Part shown: piece by piece, positions 8,825-17,577 of the stretch | How the letters are laid out: each line of letters opens with the position of its first letter | How positions within the stretch are numbered: position 1 is the stretch's first letter | From: a virus | Reading direction: 5' to 3' (one strand) | Virus record (IMG/VR): IMGVR_UViG_3300030419_006726 | Coordinates: 90,916-154,915 of that record | DNA length: 64,000 nt | Position numbers and translations under genes: made by a program | The notes under the pieces: model-generated | Seen by the model: only the letters and a program-made list of their open reading frames with translations | Told to the model about the DNA's origin: nothing | The model's database searches: none

Positions 8825-9219
8825 TGTTACAGCCAGTTTTAGAATTAATTGGAGGCTTGTTGGTCCAGGCTCATGGTTTGGTTGTCTTAGTTGCGGCATT
8901 TTGTTACGATATCCTTTATTACTTGCACGTAGAGGCACCTAGGTTAGAGGGTTTGTTGGTAGGGGTGTTGTTGGCTTGGCTGCTGCTTCGTAGAGAAAGG
9001 CATCCACTCCTACGCGTTTTGAGCGCACCACTTAAGCTGATTTTAGACATCCTAGATTTAGCTTGGGATCAATTATGCGAAGTAGTTTTGGATCTTTGGG
9101 GCACAGCCACAGGCTGGATCCATTCCGGCGTCTCTTGGTGCAGAGATCGCCTACGCGGCGGCTACGACAGGGTGATGGCCCTATTGGGCAGATTAAAAGA
9201 AAAGGTATCAGGAAAATGA
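8824..9219 (+). CDS. Membrane protein with amphipathic C-terminal half
   Basis: A 131 aa, Leu/Val-rich protein. Two or three hydrophobic segments (about residues 8-35 and 42-55) are followed by an arginine-rich turn and a long amphipathic helical tract (LKLILDILDLAWDQLCEVVL), with a basic end. It lies between two leader-tagged genes and overlaps both at stop/start codons. No family is recognised. It could be a lysis, superinfection or envelope-remodelling protein. Confidence 0.45.
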   Translation: MLQPVLELIGGLLVQAHGLVVLVAAFCYDILYYLHVEAPRLEGLLVGVLLAWLLLRRERHPLLRVLSAPLKLILDILDLAWDQLCEVVLDLWGTATGWIHSGVSWCRDRLRGGYDRVMALLGRLKEKVSGK

Positions 9220-9470
9220 AAATCACAAAAACACAACTTAAAAGAATTATTAAAGAAGAATTAAAAGAATACGCCACGGCTCAAGAGCCACCAATGGATA
9301 ATCCTGGGCCGCCCCCGGGGCGTTTTGAGAAGCTTTTTGAAAAGGGCGCTCCCGGTGATGTTTTTGCCGAAGCAGTCGCCAGCCAACTGTGGCTAGATGA
9401 AGAAAGCGATTTTGAAGCCGTAGTGAGGGCCCTCAAAGATGGTCTGGAAAGGTGGAAAGAGTATAAATGA
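9216..9470 (+). CDS. KITKTQL-leader protein
   Basis: An 84 aa protein starting MKITKTQLKRIIKEEL. The frame is open further upstream, but this ATG is chosen because it starts the conserved leader and forms an ATGA overlap with the preceding stop. LKE follows the leader. A Pro/Gly-rich linker (PPMDNPGPPPGRFE) leads to a small acidic helical region (FAEAVASQLWLDEESDFEAVVRALKDGLERW). The function of that module is unknown. Confidence 0.55.
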   Translation: MKITKTQLKRIIKEELKEYATAQEPPMDNPGPPPGRFEKLFEKGAPGDVFAEAVASQLWLDEESDFEAVVRALKDGLERWKEYK

Positions 9471-9745
9471 AGATCACCAAATTCCAACTTAAACAGATTA
9501 TTAAAGAAGAGCTACACAAGCTTAAAGAAGGCGGATATGCAGGACACCAGCGGAAGTTTCCCCGCCCCTTTCCTAAGACTGCAAAGTGGTGGTCTCAAGC
9601 ATTCAACACGGTTATTGAAGACGAGATTGGTTTTTCAGAACCTACCCCATACCAAAAAAAAGCTATCTTAGATGGCCTTCGAAGCGTTATGAACGACATG
9701 GATTTTCAAGAGCCTGCTGAGCCTCAAGAGCCCGAACTACCATGA
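9467..9745 (+). CDS. KITKFQL-leader protein
   Basis: A 92 aa protein starting MKITKFQLKQIIKEEL. LKE-G at residues 20-23 matches the T4 gp21 cleavage consensus (L/I-x-E then small residue). The body (KFPRPFPKTAKWWSQAFNTV and later) is similar in size to its neighbours but not in sequence. ATGA overlaps at both ends place it in one translational unit with 9216 and 9742. Unknown function. Confidence 0.55.
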   Translation: MKITKFQLKQIIKEELHKLKEGGYAGHQRKFPRPFPKTAKWWSQAFNTVIEDEIGFSEPTPYQKKAILDGLRSVMNDMDFQEPAEPQEPELP

Positions 9746-10080
9746 AAATCACAAAATCACAACTTAGACAAATTGTTGAGGAAGAACTAAAAGAGGTTAG
9801 AGCTAGCATGATGGGTACCGATTGGGCCTCCTTTCCTCCTCGTGATTTTGAGAGCCATGGTGAAGGTTCGATGGCCGTCAATCAATTGCACCGCACAGAA
9901 GAACTTGCAAGAAAGCTACAAGACATGATTTCTAAGGACGACAATCTAGAAGAGTGGGTAGAGTCGAAAATCACAAAAGCTCAAGATTATTTGTCATCTG
10001 TACTAAATTACATGAGCGGCGAAAGAGGTCAGGTCGCCGAATTGCGCAACCAACTTAGCACCAATTCTGAACAAAAATGA
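9742..10080 (+). CDS. KITKSQL-leader protein
   Basis: A 112 aa protein starting MKITKSQLRQIVEEEL, with LKE at residues 16-18. The rest is helical and mildly acidic (HRTEELARKLQDMISKDDNLEEW... and a C-terminal heptad-like stretch). ATGA overlaps at both ends. No domain recognised. Confidence 0.55.
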   Translation: MKITKSQLRQIVEEELKEVRASMMGTDWASFPPRDFESHGEGSMAVNQLHRTEELARKLQDMISKDDNLEEWVESKITKAQDYLSSVLNYMSGERGQVAELRNQLSTNSEQK

Positions 10081-10469
10081 GTTGGCGCCTTGTTAAATTG
10101 CAGTTATCAAAATTTTGGCTTTGGCTAAAAAAGAACTGGAAAGTAGCCAGTATTGTCGTGTTGTCTTTGACTGTTGCCTTTTTGTTGAAAAGAGACAGGA
10201 GAGTGGTTGCCGAATCCCTGAAGATTGCGCAAGAGAGCTATAAGAATCAGATCGACGCTCTGAACGAGAGTTACGCAAGAGAAGAGTTGCGCCGTGCAGA
10301 AGCTGCCGAAAACTATCAAAATACAGTCGAGAAAATAGAGAGGGACTATTTGAAAGACAAAAGAAAACTCTCAAATGAAGAAAAGAAGAGACTGAAAGAA
10401 TTGATCGACTCTTCCCCAGAAGAGCTTGATTTATTAATCGAAGAGGAGTTTGGTTTTGAAAAAGTATGA
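10077..10469 (+). CDS. Single-pass membrane protein with periplasmic-type coiled coil (i-spanin-like)
   Basis: A 130 aa protein with a basic N-terminus, one hydrophobic segment near residues 22-39 (VASIVVLSLTVAFLL), then a long charged coiled coil (residues 45-115) and an acidic end. N-in topology with an external coiled coil is the plan of inner-membrane spanins, but many unrelated phage proteins share it. The secreted coiled-coil protein at 10643 would be a logical partner. Coupled by ATGA to the preceding gene. Confidence 0.45.
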   Translation: MSWRLVKLQLSKFWLWLKKNWKVASIVVLSLTVAFLLKRDRRVVAESLKIAQESYKNQIDALNESYAREELRRAEAAENYQNTVEKIERDYLKDKRKLSNEEKKRLKELIDSSPEELDLLIEEEFGFEKV

Positions 10470-10602
10470 TGAAATAAAAGATTGGCTTGATTCAAGGGGT
10501 CTAACAACGGCAGATGTAATCAAGCTTTCTGCAACTTTTGTAATTTCTGTTGGAATCATCGGGATTATGTTGTATGGAGCGATAGCTGCATTAGTGCTAT
10601 AA
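10456..10602 (+). CDS. 48-residue single-pass membrane protein
   Basis: A short gene read from a TTG start (10456-10458) with GAGGAG at 10443-10448, overlapping the end of the previous gene by 14 bases. The 48 aa product has a charged N-terminal half (MKKYDEIKDWLDSRGLTTAD) and a hydrophobic C-terminal helix ending AALVL. The start codon is unusual but spacing and topology are convincing. Candidate pinholin or antiholin-sized peptide; function unknown. Confidence 0.45.
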   Translation: MKKYDEIKDWLDSRGLTTADVIKLSATFVISVGIIGIMLYGAIAALVL

Positions 10603-10617
10603 AATTATTAAGATTAG

Positions 10618-10626
10618 TGTTATAAT
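10618..10626 (+). promoter_or_regulatory. Extended -10 promoter before secreted coiled-coil gene
   Basis: TGTTATAAT (TGnTATAAT, -10 at 10621-10626) with no good -35. It lies 16 bases before the ATG at 10643, with GAGGTG between. Confidence 0.4.
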
Positions 10627-10642
10627 TTGTTTTGAGGTGTAA

Positions 10643-11074
10643 ATGAAGAACCTAGCAATACTAATTGGCTTATGCGTGTCAACGGCCGCATACGCTGATC
10701 CGCAATTTACGGATCTACAAGAAGGCGACCCTGCCCCTTTTGACGGGAAGCTGTTTAATTATGAGGCTGTTTCGCAATTAATTGTAAGCAGGGAATTAGC
10801 CGAAGAAGAGTGTGATATAGAAACACAATATCAATTAGACTTGCAAGCCGCACAACATCAGCTTGAGGTCGAGCGCTTTCAGATTCGTTACGATGGTTTG
10901 CAAGAAAGATACGATGCTATGAATTTGCTGAAGGATGATGAAGTCGCACGCCTTCAGGATCTGATAGGCGAACATCCCAATCGCCGTAGCGTCTGGATGT
11001 TTGCCGGCGGTGTTGTTGCGGGAATTGGAACATCTATCGCAATCATGTATGCGACTGCAGAACTAACGGATTAG
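10643..11074 (+). CDS. Exported coiled-coil protein with C-terminal membrane anchor
   Basis: A 143 aa protein. Residues 1-18 (MKNLAILIGLCVSTAAYA) are a typical Sec signal peptide with AYA-D as the likely cleavage site. A coiled-coil region (about 55-105, Gln/Glu/Leu-rich) is followed by a hydrophobic segment around 117-133 (MFAGGVVAGIGTSIAIMY). It may span the periplasm and anchor in a membrane, and may work with the i-spanin-like protein two genes upstream. An extended -10 promoter suggests it can be expressed separately. Confidence 0.5.
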   Translation: MKNLAILIGLCVSTAAYADPQFTDLQEGDPAPFDGKLFNYEAVSQLIVSRELAEEECDIETQYQLDLQAAQHQLEVERFQIRYDGLQERYDAMNLLKDDEVARLQDLIGEHPNRRSVWMFAGGVVAGIGTSIAIMYATAELTD

Positions 11075-11082
11075 GAGAGAGT

Positions 11083-11400
11083 ATGACTTTTGCTGTACCG
11101 GTTGATGAAAAAACACCGCAAAGTGTTTTAAAAGAGCAGCTCGACATGGGCGCTAGATTAATGTTGACAATTCCCTTTGGATCAACTATTAACAATATGG
11201 AAGGATTTATATCTGTCATGGGCGCAAAGAATATACATGATCCAGTCATGACGTTCTGTGTTGGAAAGCCAACTGGAGGCTGTATTGTTTCTACAATTGT
11301 TTTTGATAATGCAAAAACGTATTCTACTTTTATTGAAAAGCTTCACAATGATCGATATATTAATTTTGAGTTGCTTGACGAAGACAAGATATTAAATTAA
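11083..11400 (+). CDS. Hypothetical protein
   Basis: A 105 aa soluble protein (MTFAVPVDEKTPQSVLKEQL...), mixed alpha/beta by appearance, with a Gly/Cys patch (CVGKPTGGCIVS). TAGGAGAGAG precedes the ATG. It forms a run with 11401 and 11801 leading into terminase. No family is recognised. Confidence 0.5.
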   Translation: MTFAVPVDEKTPQSVLKEQLDMGARLMLTIPFGSTINNMEGFISVMGAKNIHDPVMTFCVGKPTGGCIVSTIVFDNAKTYSTFIEKLHNDRYINFELLDEDKILN

Positions 11401-11817
11401 ATGAAAAAAGATCCTGATAAAATTGCTAGAATAGAAAAGGCCATGGCAAAGAAATATGGCATAGAGTCTGTACAGAATCCAAAATCAAATTGGAACGAAG
11501 AGAAAGAAAGACAATATCTAGAGCAATTAAAAAAGTTCGATGAGAAACATCGGAAAGCATCATCAACTTCTGATAAAGTTGAAGTTAATGGTGTTTTTGT
11601 TTCAAAAAAACTACTTAATAGAGAGTCTATTGATTGGAATCGCACTTGTTCTGTTTGTAGTGAACACACAATTGAAAAACGAGATGATATTTATTTTTTA
11701 AAATTTGATTGTTGTTTAATGTGTTACATAAAATATATCGAAGACAGAGAAGAACGATGGCTATCAGGATGGAGACCAGATTTAGGAGAAAATAAAAAAG
11801 ATGGCAACAACACTTGA
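11401..11817 (+). CDS. Zinc-ribbon protein upstream of terminase
   Basis: A 138 aa protein that starts immediately after the previous stop codon. The N-terminal two thirds are highly charged and helical. The C-terminal part has CSVC and, after about 22 residues, CCLMC, which can form a zinc ribbon. Small zinc proteins in front of the large terminase gene are common in marine T4-like phages. A role in packaging (small terminase-like or regulator) is possible but not shown. Confidence 0.5.
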   Translation: MKKDPDKIARIEKAMAKKYGIESVQNPKSNWNEEKERQYLEQLKKFDEKHRKASSTSDKVEVNGVFVSKKLLNRESIDWNRTCSVCSEHTIEKRDDIYFLKFDCCLMCYIKYIEDREERWLSGWRPDLGENKKDGNNT

Positions 11818-12355
11818 AATTATTAGAGGTCTTGCACAAGCGGCTGCAAATGGTTATGACGGCAGTCATGTGGAGAGTATGAGCCATGATGGTGAGGCTA
11901 GAAAAATTGGACTGAAAAGGGAAGAAGGGAGCCCCATCAACGATTCTCGCGTTGTTGACGGTTTTAGTGTGAAGTTTCACGGAAACCAATTGTGCATCCA
12001 TTACCAGTCAGATGTTCAGCTAAAAGAAGTCTACGGAAAGGATTTCGAATCAGAGATGGAGAGCATGATCGACAAAGTAAAAAACTTCCTGCAGAAAGAG
12101 TATAAAAAAATAACAGGCGAAAGCGTCTCTTTGAAAAAGGACCCAGACAGCGAAGTCCAAGTGTTGGTACAAAACACTTCAAGAGTTCGCACGTGGGTTC
12201 AGGCGTATTGTTATTACAATATTGGCGGTATCGATGGCGTAGATCAGATTGTTGAGGATAGCGAAGATCGTCTGGATGCTAATTTTAAAAGCTTTCTAGA
12301 TCAGGGCGGCTTCGGCAAGCGCCCAAAGAATGATACTCGCAAGAAAGCGAAATGA
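11801..12355 (+). CDS. Hypothetical protein preceding terminase
   Basis: A 184 aa protein overlapping the previous gene by 17 bases. The N-terminal half contains VDGFSVKFHGNQLCIHYQSD. The middle is a charged helix and the C-terminus is basic (GFGKRPKNDTRKKAK). Context (immediately 5' of terminase) suggests a virion or packaging role. No domain known to me. Confidence 0.5.
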   Translation: MATTLEIIRGLAQAAANGYDGSHVESMSHDGEARKIGLKREEGSPINDSRVVDGFSVKFHGNQLCIHYQSDVQLKEVYGKDFESEMESMIDKVKNFLQKEYKKITGESVSLKKDPDSEVQVLVQNTSRVRTWVQAYCYYNIGGIDGVDQIVEDSEDRLDANFKSFLDQGGFGKRPKNDTRKKAK

Positions 12356-12356
12356 A

Positions 12357-13946
12357 ATGTCGTATCAATTATCGAAGAAACAGATAATAAAGGAAATTAT
12401 TGCTTGCGGAAAAGATCCAGTTTACTTTCTTAATAATTATGCAAAAATTTCTCACCCGTTACATGGAAGTATTCCATTTAAGACTTACGATTTCCAAACG
12501 CAATTGTTAAAAGATTTTAACGATTATCGTTTTAATGTTATACTAAAAGCCCGACAGTTAGGTATCTCCACGATCACTGCGGGTTATGTTGTTTGGATGA
12601 TGCTGTTTCATAAAGATAAGAACATTCTTGTTATGGCAACAAAATTCGGAACTGCTGCAAACTTGGTCAAAAAAGTTAAAGCAATTATGAAAAACCTACC
12701 AGATTGGTTGTCGATTGCAAGTATTGAAATCGATAACAGAACCTCTTTTGAATTAACAAATGGTTCACAAATTAAAGCCTCTTCAACATCAGCCGACGCT
12801 GGTCGTTCAGAGGCTTTGTCTTTGTTGGTGCTCGATGAGGCCGCGCATATTGATGGTCTAGATGATTTATGGACTGGTCTATATCCTACACTATCGACTG
12901 GTGGTCGCTGCATCGCTCTGTCAACTCCAAATGGTGTTGGTAACTGGTTCCACAAAGCATATACCGAAGCAGAACAGAGCGCAAATGACTTCTACCCAAC
13001 GCGTCTTCCGTGGGATATCCATCCGGATCGCGACTTGGAGTGGTTTGAGAAAGAGACACGCAACATGTCCCGCAGACAAATTGCACAAGAGCTTGAGTGC
13101 AATTTCAACACCTCTGGAGACACTGTGATCCACCCAGACGACATTAAGAGAATTCTAGAATACACTAAAGAGCCTCGACATAAAACAGCGTTTGATAGAA
13201 ATTTCTGGATTTGGGAAGAGTGTCAGCCAGACAGTACATATTTGATGGTAGCCGACGTTGCTCGCGGCGATGGTAAAGACTATTCTGTCTTTCACATTGT
13301 CAAGCTAGAGACAATGGAGGTGGTAGCAGAGTATCAGGGGAAATTAGCACCAGATGTTTTTGCGAACATGCTAAATCAAGTAGGTAGAGAGTATGGCGGT
13401 TGTATGCTAGTTGTTGAAAATAATAGCATAGGCCACACGGTTTTGACAAAGTTGTCTGAAATGGAATATCCAAATATATATCATTCAATCAAGGCGACAC
13501 ATGAATATATTGATCAATATCAGGCCGAAAGTATGAACAGTGCTGTCCCGGGTTTTACCAATTCGATGAAAACACGCCCCTTAATCGTTGCAAAACTTGA
13601 AGAATTCATAAGAAATAAACTAATTACCATATATTCAAACAGATTAGCAAACGAATTAAAGACTTTTATTTGGCATAATGGTCGTCCTCAAGCGATGCGC
13701 AGTTATAATGACGATTTGGTCATGGCGCTAGCGATTGCTTGTTGGATCCGCGACACAGCTCTTCAAGTCAATGAAAGAGAATTGGAATATAACAAGGCAT
13801 TTTTAGGTTCAATGGTTTACACAGGCAAAACTTTCAACACAGCAATCCCCGGGATGCATAACTATGACAAGAGTAGTTCGTTAAAGCAAAAGGCCACCGA
13901 ATCTCATAAACAGCAAAAAGAATTTATTTGGTTACTAAAAGGATAA
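12357..13946 (+). CDS. Terminase large subunit (T4 gp17-like)
   Basis: A 529 aa packaging ATPase/nuclease. The ATPase domain has Walker A-like ARQLGIST (65-72) and Walker B LLVLDEAAH (D160/E161). The RNase H-like nuclease domain has D300 in VADVARGDGKDYS, a Glu in LVVENNSIGH and a late Asp in SYNDDLVMALA. It should cut concatemers and pump DNA through the portal. I chose ATG 12357, two bases after the upstream stop; an in-frame ATG at 12330 would add nine residues overlapping that gene. Portal follows after 3 bases. Confidence 0.93.
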   Translation: MSYQLSKKQIIKEIIACGKDPVYFLNNYAKISHPLHGSIPFKTYDFQTQLLKDFNDYRFNVILKARQLGISTITAGYVVWMMLFHKDKNILVMATKFGTAANLVKKVKAIMKNLPDWLSIASIEIDNRTSFELTNGSQIKASSTSADAGRSEALSLLVLDEAAHIDGLDDLWTGLYPTLSTGGRCIALSTPNGVGNWFHKAYTEAEQSANDFYPTRLPWDIHPDRDLEWFEKETRNMSRRQIAQELECNFNTSGDTVIHPDDIKRILEYTKEPRHKTAFDRNFWIWEECQPDSTYLMVADVARGDGKDYSVFHIVKLETMEVVAEYQGKLAPDVFANMLNQVGREYGGCMLVVENNSIGHTVLTKLSEMEYPNIYHSIKATHEYIDQYQAESMNSAVPGFTNSMKTRPLIVAKLEEFIRNKLITIYSNRLANELKTFIWHNGRPQAMRSYNDDLVMALAIACWIRDTALQVNERELEYNKAFLGSMVYTGKTFNTAIPGMHNYDKSSSLKQKATESHKQQKEFIWLLKG

Positions 13947-13949
13947 AGC

Positions 13950-15899
13950 ATGGCACGAAGAGATAAAAATCCAAGAAATCCAGAATCTCAGTTATTTAAA
14001 AGACTGACTAGATTATTTTCTGGCCCCATCGTAAACCACAGAACGGAGACGGGTCGGAGGATTCGTAGACAACATCTGGACAAATATGCGCAAAACTTCA
14101 GAAGCGCCAGCGGGCAACAGTTTAAGAAAAGCACCTACAACCCAATGGATACATTGGCTGCTAATGCTATTTCAAATCAAAGAAGGTCTGAGAGATATGT
14201 CGATTTCGACCAAATGGAATACACGCCTGAGATTGCATCGACATTGGACATTTATGCAGACGAGATGACAACCTCATCAGAATTGCAGCCAATGCTAAGA
14301 ATTAAGTGTCCGAACGAAGAAATTAAAGCTGTTCTTGGCACACTGTACAAAAACATACTTAACACTGAAGCGAATCTTTTTGGTTGGTGTCGAACGATGT
14401 GCAAGTATGGAGATTTTATATTATACCTCGATATTGATGAGGACATGGGTATCAAGACTGTTATTCCAATTCCACCACATGAAGTCGAAAGGCTTGAAGG
14501 CGAGGATAAAACAAATCCAAACTACATCCAATACCAGTGGAATTCCGCCGGCCTGACATTTGAAAATTGGCAAATTGCACATTTTCGTATTTTAGGAAAT
14601 GATAAGTATGCACCGTATGGCAGTTCCGTTCTTGAGCCTGCCCGTCGAATTTGGAGACAGCTTACACTGATGGAAGACGCTATGATGGCCTATCGTGTCG
14701 TTCGCTCTTCTGAACGTCGCGTGTTTTACATCGATGTTGGATCAATTGCCCCACAAGATGTAGAGCAATATATGCAAAAGGTTGTCACTCAAATGAAGCG
14801 CAACCAAGTTGTAGATCCAGATACAGGCCGAGTTGACTTGCGCTACAACCCACTCAGTATCGAGGAAGATTATTTTATCCCTCAACGAGCCGGCCAGTCT
14901 TCAAAGATAGAGAATCTTGGAGCCGGCGCCAACACTACAGCTATTGATGACGTGAAATATCTCCGAGACAAGTTGTTTGCTGCGCTTAAGGTGCCTCAGT
15001 CATATTTGTCCCGAGGCGAAGGCGCAGAAGAAGATAAGACAACGTTGGCACAGAAAGATGTTCGCTTCGCTAGAACCATTCAAAGATTGCAGAGAGTTGT
15101 AATTTCGGAATTGGAAAAGATTGGAATTATTCATCTTTATACTCTTGGGTTTAGAAATGATGACTTGTTGAGTTTCAAATTGTCCCTCAGTAATCCATCA
15201 AAGATCGCCGAACTTCAAGAGCTTGAGCATTGGAAAACAAAGTTTGATACAGCAGCTGCCGCAACCGAGGGCTTCTTTAGTCGTCGCTGGGTTGCAGAGC
15301 ACGTGTTCAACCTATCAGAAGAAGAGTTCCTTCGCAATCAGCGTGAAATGTACTACGATAGAAAGGTGGACGCATCTCTTGAGGCTGCAGCTGCAGCACC
15401 CGCCGCCGGCGGTGGCGGTGACTTAGGTGGTGGCTTAGGCGGCGACTTGGGCGGTGATTTGGGCGGCGATTTAGGTGGAGATCTTGGGGATGAGGACCTT
15501 GGTGGCGAAGAGCCTGCCGAAGACGAAGGCATGCTCTTGGCTGAGCCAGATGCACCAGCAAATCGCGACTCCCCAAAGCCGGGCGAGGTTTATTCCCGCC
15601 GCGGCTGGAAAGGCAAAACACACGAGAAAGCCAGAAATTATCGAAAGGGCGGCTTTAAAAAGAATCAAATGCACGCGGCCAGCCCAGAGATTTCAGCAAG
15701 AACCGCCATTCCTGGCTTGAAAGATTTCCAAGGACTAGCAAGAATGAGCAATCTTTTTGAAGAGAAGCAGTCTAATTATATATTGAATGATAACAAAGAA
15801 GAAAAGAGATTGTTCAAAGTCAATTACGATATTAGGACACTTTTAGAAAACCTAGAGTCGAAAGATGTATTGGAGTCAGGTAAAAATGAAGAGACATAA
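13950..15899 (+). CDS. Portal vertex protein (T4 gp20-like)
   Basis: A 649 aa portal subunit, the dodecameric ring through which DNA enters and to which neck and prohead core attach. The core region (MEYTPEIASTLDIYADEMTT, FGWCRTMCKYGDFILYLDID, LKVPQSYLSRGEGAEEDKTT) is typical of T4-type gp20. Residues about 488-521 are a low-complexity Gly/Asp/Leu/Glu tract built from GGDL units, absent from T4 gp20 as far as I know. It separates the portal body from a basic segment (RRGWKGKTHEKARNYRKGGFKKNQ) and the C-terminus. The 3' end overlaps the next gene by 14 bases. Confidence 0.92.
   Translation: MARRDKNPRNPESQLFKRLTRLFSGPIVNHRTETGRRIRRQHLDKYAQNFRSASGQQFKKSTYNPMDTLAANAISNQRRSERYVDFDQMEYTPEIASTLDIYADEMTTSSELQPMLRIKCPNEEIKAVLGTLYKNILNTEANLFGWCRTMCKYGDFILYLDIDEDMGIKTVIPIPPHEVERLEGEDKTNPNYIQYQWNSAGLTFENWQIAHFRILGNDKYAPYGSSVLEPARRIWRQLTLMEDAMMAYRVVRSSERRVFYIDVGSIAPQDVEQYMQKVVTQMKRNQVVDPDTGRVDLRYNPLSIEEDYFIPQRAGQSSKIENLGAGANTTAIDDVKYLRDKLFAALKVPQSYLSRGEGAEEDKTTLAQKDVRFARTIQRLQRVVISELEKIGIIHLYTLGFRNDDLLSFKLSLSNPSKIAELQELEHWKTKFDTAAAATEGFFSRRWVAEHVFNLSEEEFLRNQREMYYDRKVDASLEAAAAAPAAGGGGDLGGGLGGDLGGDLGGDLGGDLGDEDLGGEEPAEDEGMLLAEPDAPANRDSPKPGEVYSRRGWKGKTHEKARNYRKGGFKKNQMHAASPEISARTAIPGLKDFQGLARMSNLFEEKQSNYILNDNKEEKRLFKVNYDIRTLLENLESKDVLESGKNEET
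15411..15511 (+). repeat. GGDL-coding tandem repeat in portal gene
   Basis: About eight degenerate 12-base units of the form GGCGGYGAYTTR encode GGDL/GGGL/GDEDL. Units differ mostly at third codon positions. The tract is prone to slippage and probably varies in length among relatives. Confidence 0.75.
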
Positions 15900-16704
15900 T
15901 AAAAAAAGAAATACAGCGTTTTTATATGAGACATTGGTCGTTGAGTTAACAAAGAGCATTGTTCAGAAAAATCAGAAAAGAAAAGAACAAATTTCAGAGA
16001 TGCTAAAGACTCACTTTGACCAAGGAACCATGCTGAGAAAAGAGTTGGATCTTTTTAAGGCCTTGTTGGAGACGGATGGTCTCGACATGAAAACGTCAGA
16101 AAGATTATTAACAGAAGCAAAGCGACAATACACTTCTTTGAATAAAGAGAGGATATTTGAGGAACAAAGCGAACTAATCAAGAAGATTAATACCACTTTG
16201 TCAAAGGGCGTGTTTTCTAATTTTATGCCAAATTATAAAGACTTGGCCACTATTGGACAAATATTCAGCGATTCGACACCAATAAAGAGCAGAGTCTTGT
16301 TGGAAAACAAAGTCGTAGAAAAGCTCTCCAGCAAAGAGCCAACAAAAGAGCCTTCAATGCAGCCGATTGATAACATTGTATACAAGACCTTTGTTAACAA
16401 GTTTAATGAGCAATATAGTGGAAAGTTAACTGAACAACAGCAGGCGCTGTTGTCTTATTATATTTCTTCATTTGCTGACAATGGATTACAGCTCAAGATA
16501 TTTTTGAACGAAGAGTTGACAAGGTTAAAAAATAGTTTGGCTGCCTCGCTCCACACCAGCGAGATTAGTGCGGATAACGATATGGTCAATAGCACAAACA
16601 AAGTTATCGCTAAATTGGAGGAGTATAAAAATGTTCCAATCGACAAAACGATGATCGAGAGCATTCTGAAGACTCAAGAACTTGTTAGGGAGATTGAAAG
16701 CTAA
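15886..16704 (+). CDS. Head-module protein, helical
   Basis: A 272 aa, mainly helical, basic-to-neutral protein (MKRHNKKRNTAFLYETLVVEL...). I start it at ATG 15886, preceded by GGAGTCAGG, rather than at an in-frame ATG 21 bases upstream that lacks a Shine-Dalgarno. Its place between portal and protease is where T4 has prohead core genes 67 and 68, but it is longer and I see no sequence match. It ends overlapping the next ATG (TAATG). Probable head assembly or virion protein. Confidence 0.55.
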   Translation: MKRHNKKRNTAFLYETLVVELTKSIVQKNQKRKEQISEMLKTHFDQGTMLRKELDLFKALLETDGLDMKTSERLLTEAKRQYTSLNKERIFEEQSELIKKINTTLSKGVFSNFMPNYKDLATIGQIFSDSTPIKSRVLLENKVVEKLSSKEPTKEPSMQPIDNIVYKTFVNKFNEQYSGKLTEQQQALLSYYISSFADNGLQLKIFLNEELTRLKNSLAASLHTSEISADNDMVNSTNKVIAKLEEYKNVPIDKTMIESILKTQELVREIES

Positions 16705-17240
16705 TGCCCGTCAATGTTACAATTGGCACGAAAGAAGAGCCGAGAACAATAACTTTAGAATTAAATGCTAGGACGAGCATGGCTGGCGATATAATGATTT
16801 TCGACCACGCAGATATTGATATTGTTTTGGTCTTGAAAGAAGGCAAGGTTTTGACCTTTCCTAAAGATATAATGTCAGAAGTTGTGTACGGAGCACAAAA
16901 TCGTCTGTTTACATACCTTCGATCAAAGGGCTTAATCAAATACGAGTCAATCCAAGGTGGAAGCATTTACGGATCTATGGAAGCCACTTTGCAAGAGGGT
17001 GAAAATTTTAATCCTGTTGACATGACACTGATTAATGTTTCGAAATGGATTGGTGATGAGCGTCCATATTTCGAATACATGGAATCTTATGAAGATATGG
17101 ATGCGGAACGCATGCTCGATCCGGACAACATGTCCAGCACGGAGCTAGGCGAAGTTCCTCATGAAGAAAAGAAGGGATCCATTCGCCCGGGCTGGATGAG
17201 AGACCCGTATAGTTTGAATTACTTGTATACATCTGGATAG
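16704..17240 (+). CDS. Hypothetical head-module protein
   Basis: A 178 aa acidic protein. The first 110 residues look like a compact alpha/beta domain (VTIGTKEEPRTITLELN..., then TYLRSKGLIKYESIQGGSIYGSMEA). The C-terminal part is acidic and ends GWMRDPYSLNYLYTSG. Its position in the portal-protease interval suggests a head protein. Function unknown. Confidence 0.5.
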   Translation: MPVNVTIGTKEEPRTITLELNARTSMAGDIMIFDHADIDIVLVLKEGKVLTFPKDIMSEVVYGAQNRLFTYLRSKGLIKYESIQGGSIYGSMEATLQEGENFNPVDMTLINVSKWIGDERPYFEYMESYEDMDAERMLDPDNMSSTELGEVPHEEKKGSIRPGWMRDPYSLNYLYTSG

Positions 17241-17247
17241 AGAGGTT

Positions 17248-17577
17248 ATGATGGAATTATTGTGGTTTGTGTTGACCGCATATGGACTAACACAGATTGT
17301 TGTTTACGGGTCAATTTTTAATAAAATTAGACCGACCAAGCGCTGGCTTGGTGGTTTCGGAGAGCTATTTCATTGCCCAATGTGTATGGGCTTTTGGATT
17401 GGCGTTTTTTTGTGTGGCATAAATGGATTTACAGAACTATTTACATTTGATTATAGTATTGCAAATTTTTTAATTTGCGGATGGCTATCTTCGGGTACAT
17501 CATACATTTTTAATGTATTGTTCTGCGATAACGGATTTCAAATAGGAGTACATAATGGACAACCATTGGACAAGTAA
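17248..17577 (+). CDS. DUF1360-like membrane protein
   Basis: A 109 aa protein with two or three transmembrane helices and a CPMCMGFW motif near residues 47-54, the hallmark of DUF1360-type proteins (CPxCxGFW) as I remember them. Tandem ATGs at 17248 and 17251 follow AGAGG, and the second has better spacing. An integral membrane protein between portal and protease is odd for a head module. T4 proheads assemble on the inner membrane at gp20/gp40, so it might take part in initiation, but that is inference. Confidence 0.55.
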   Translation: MMELLWFVLTAYGLTQIVVYGSIFNKIRPTKRWLGGFGELFHCPMCMGFWIGVFLCGINGFTELFTFDYSIANFLICGWLSSGTSYIFNVLFCDNGFQIGVHNGQPLDK

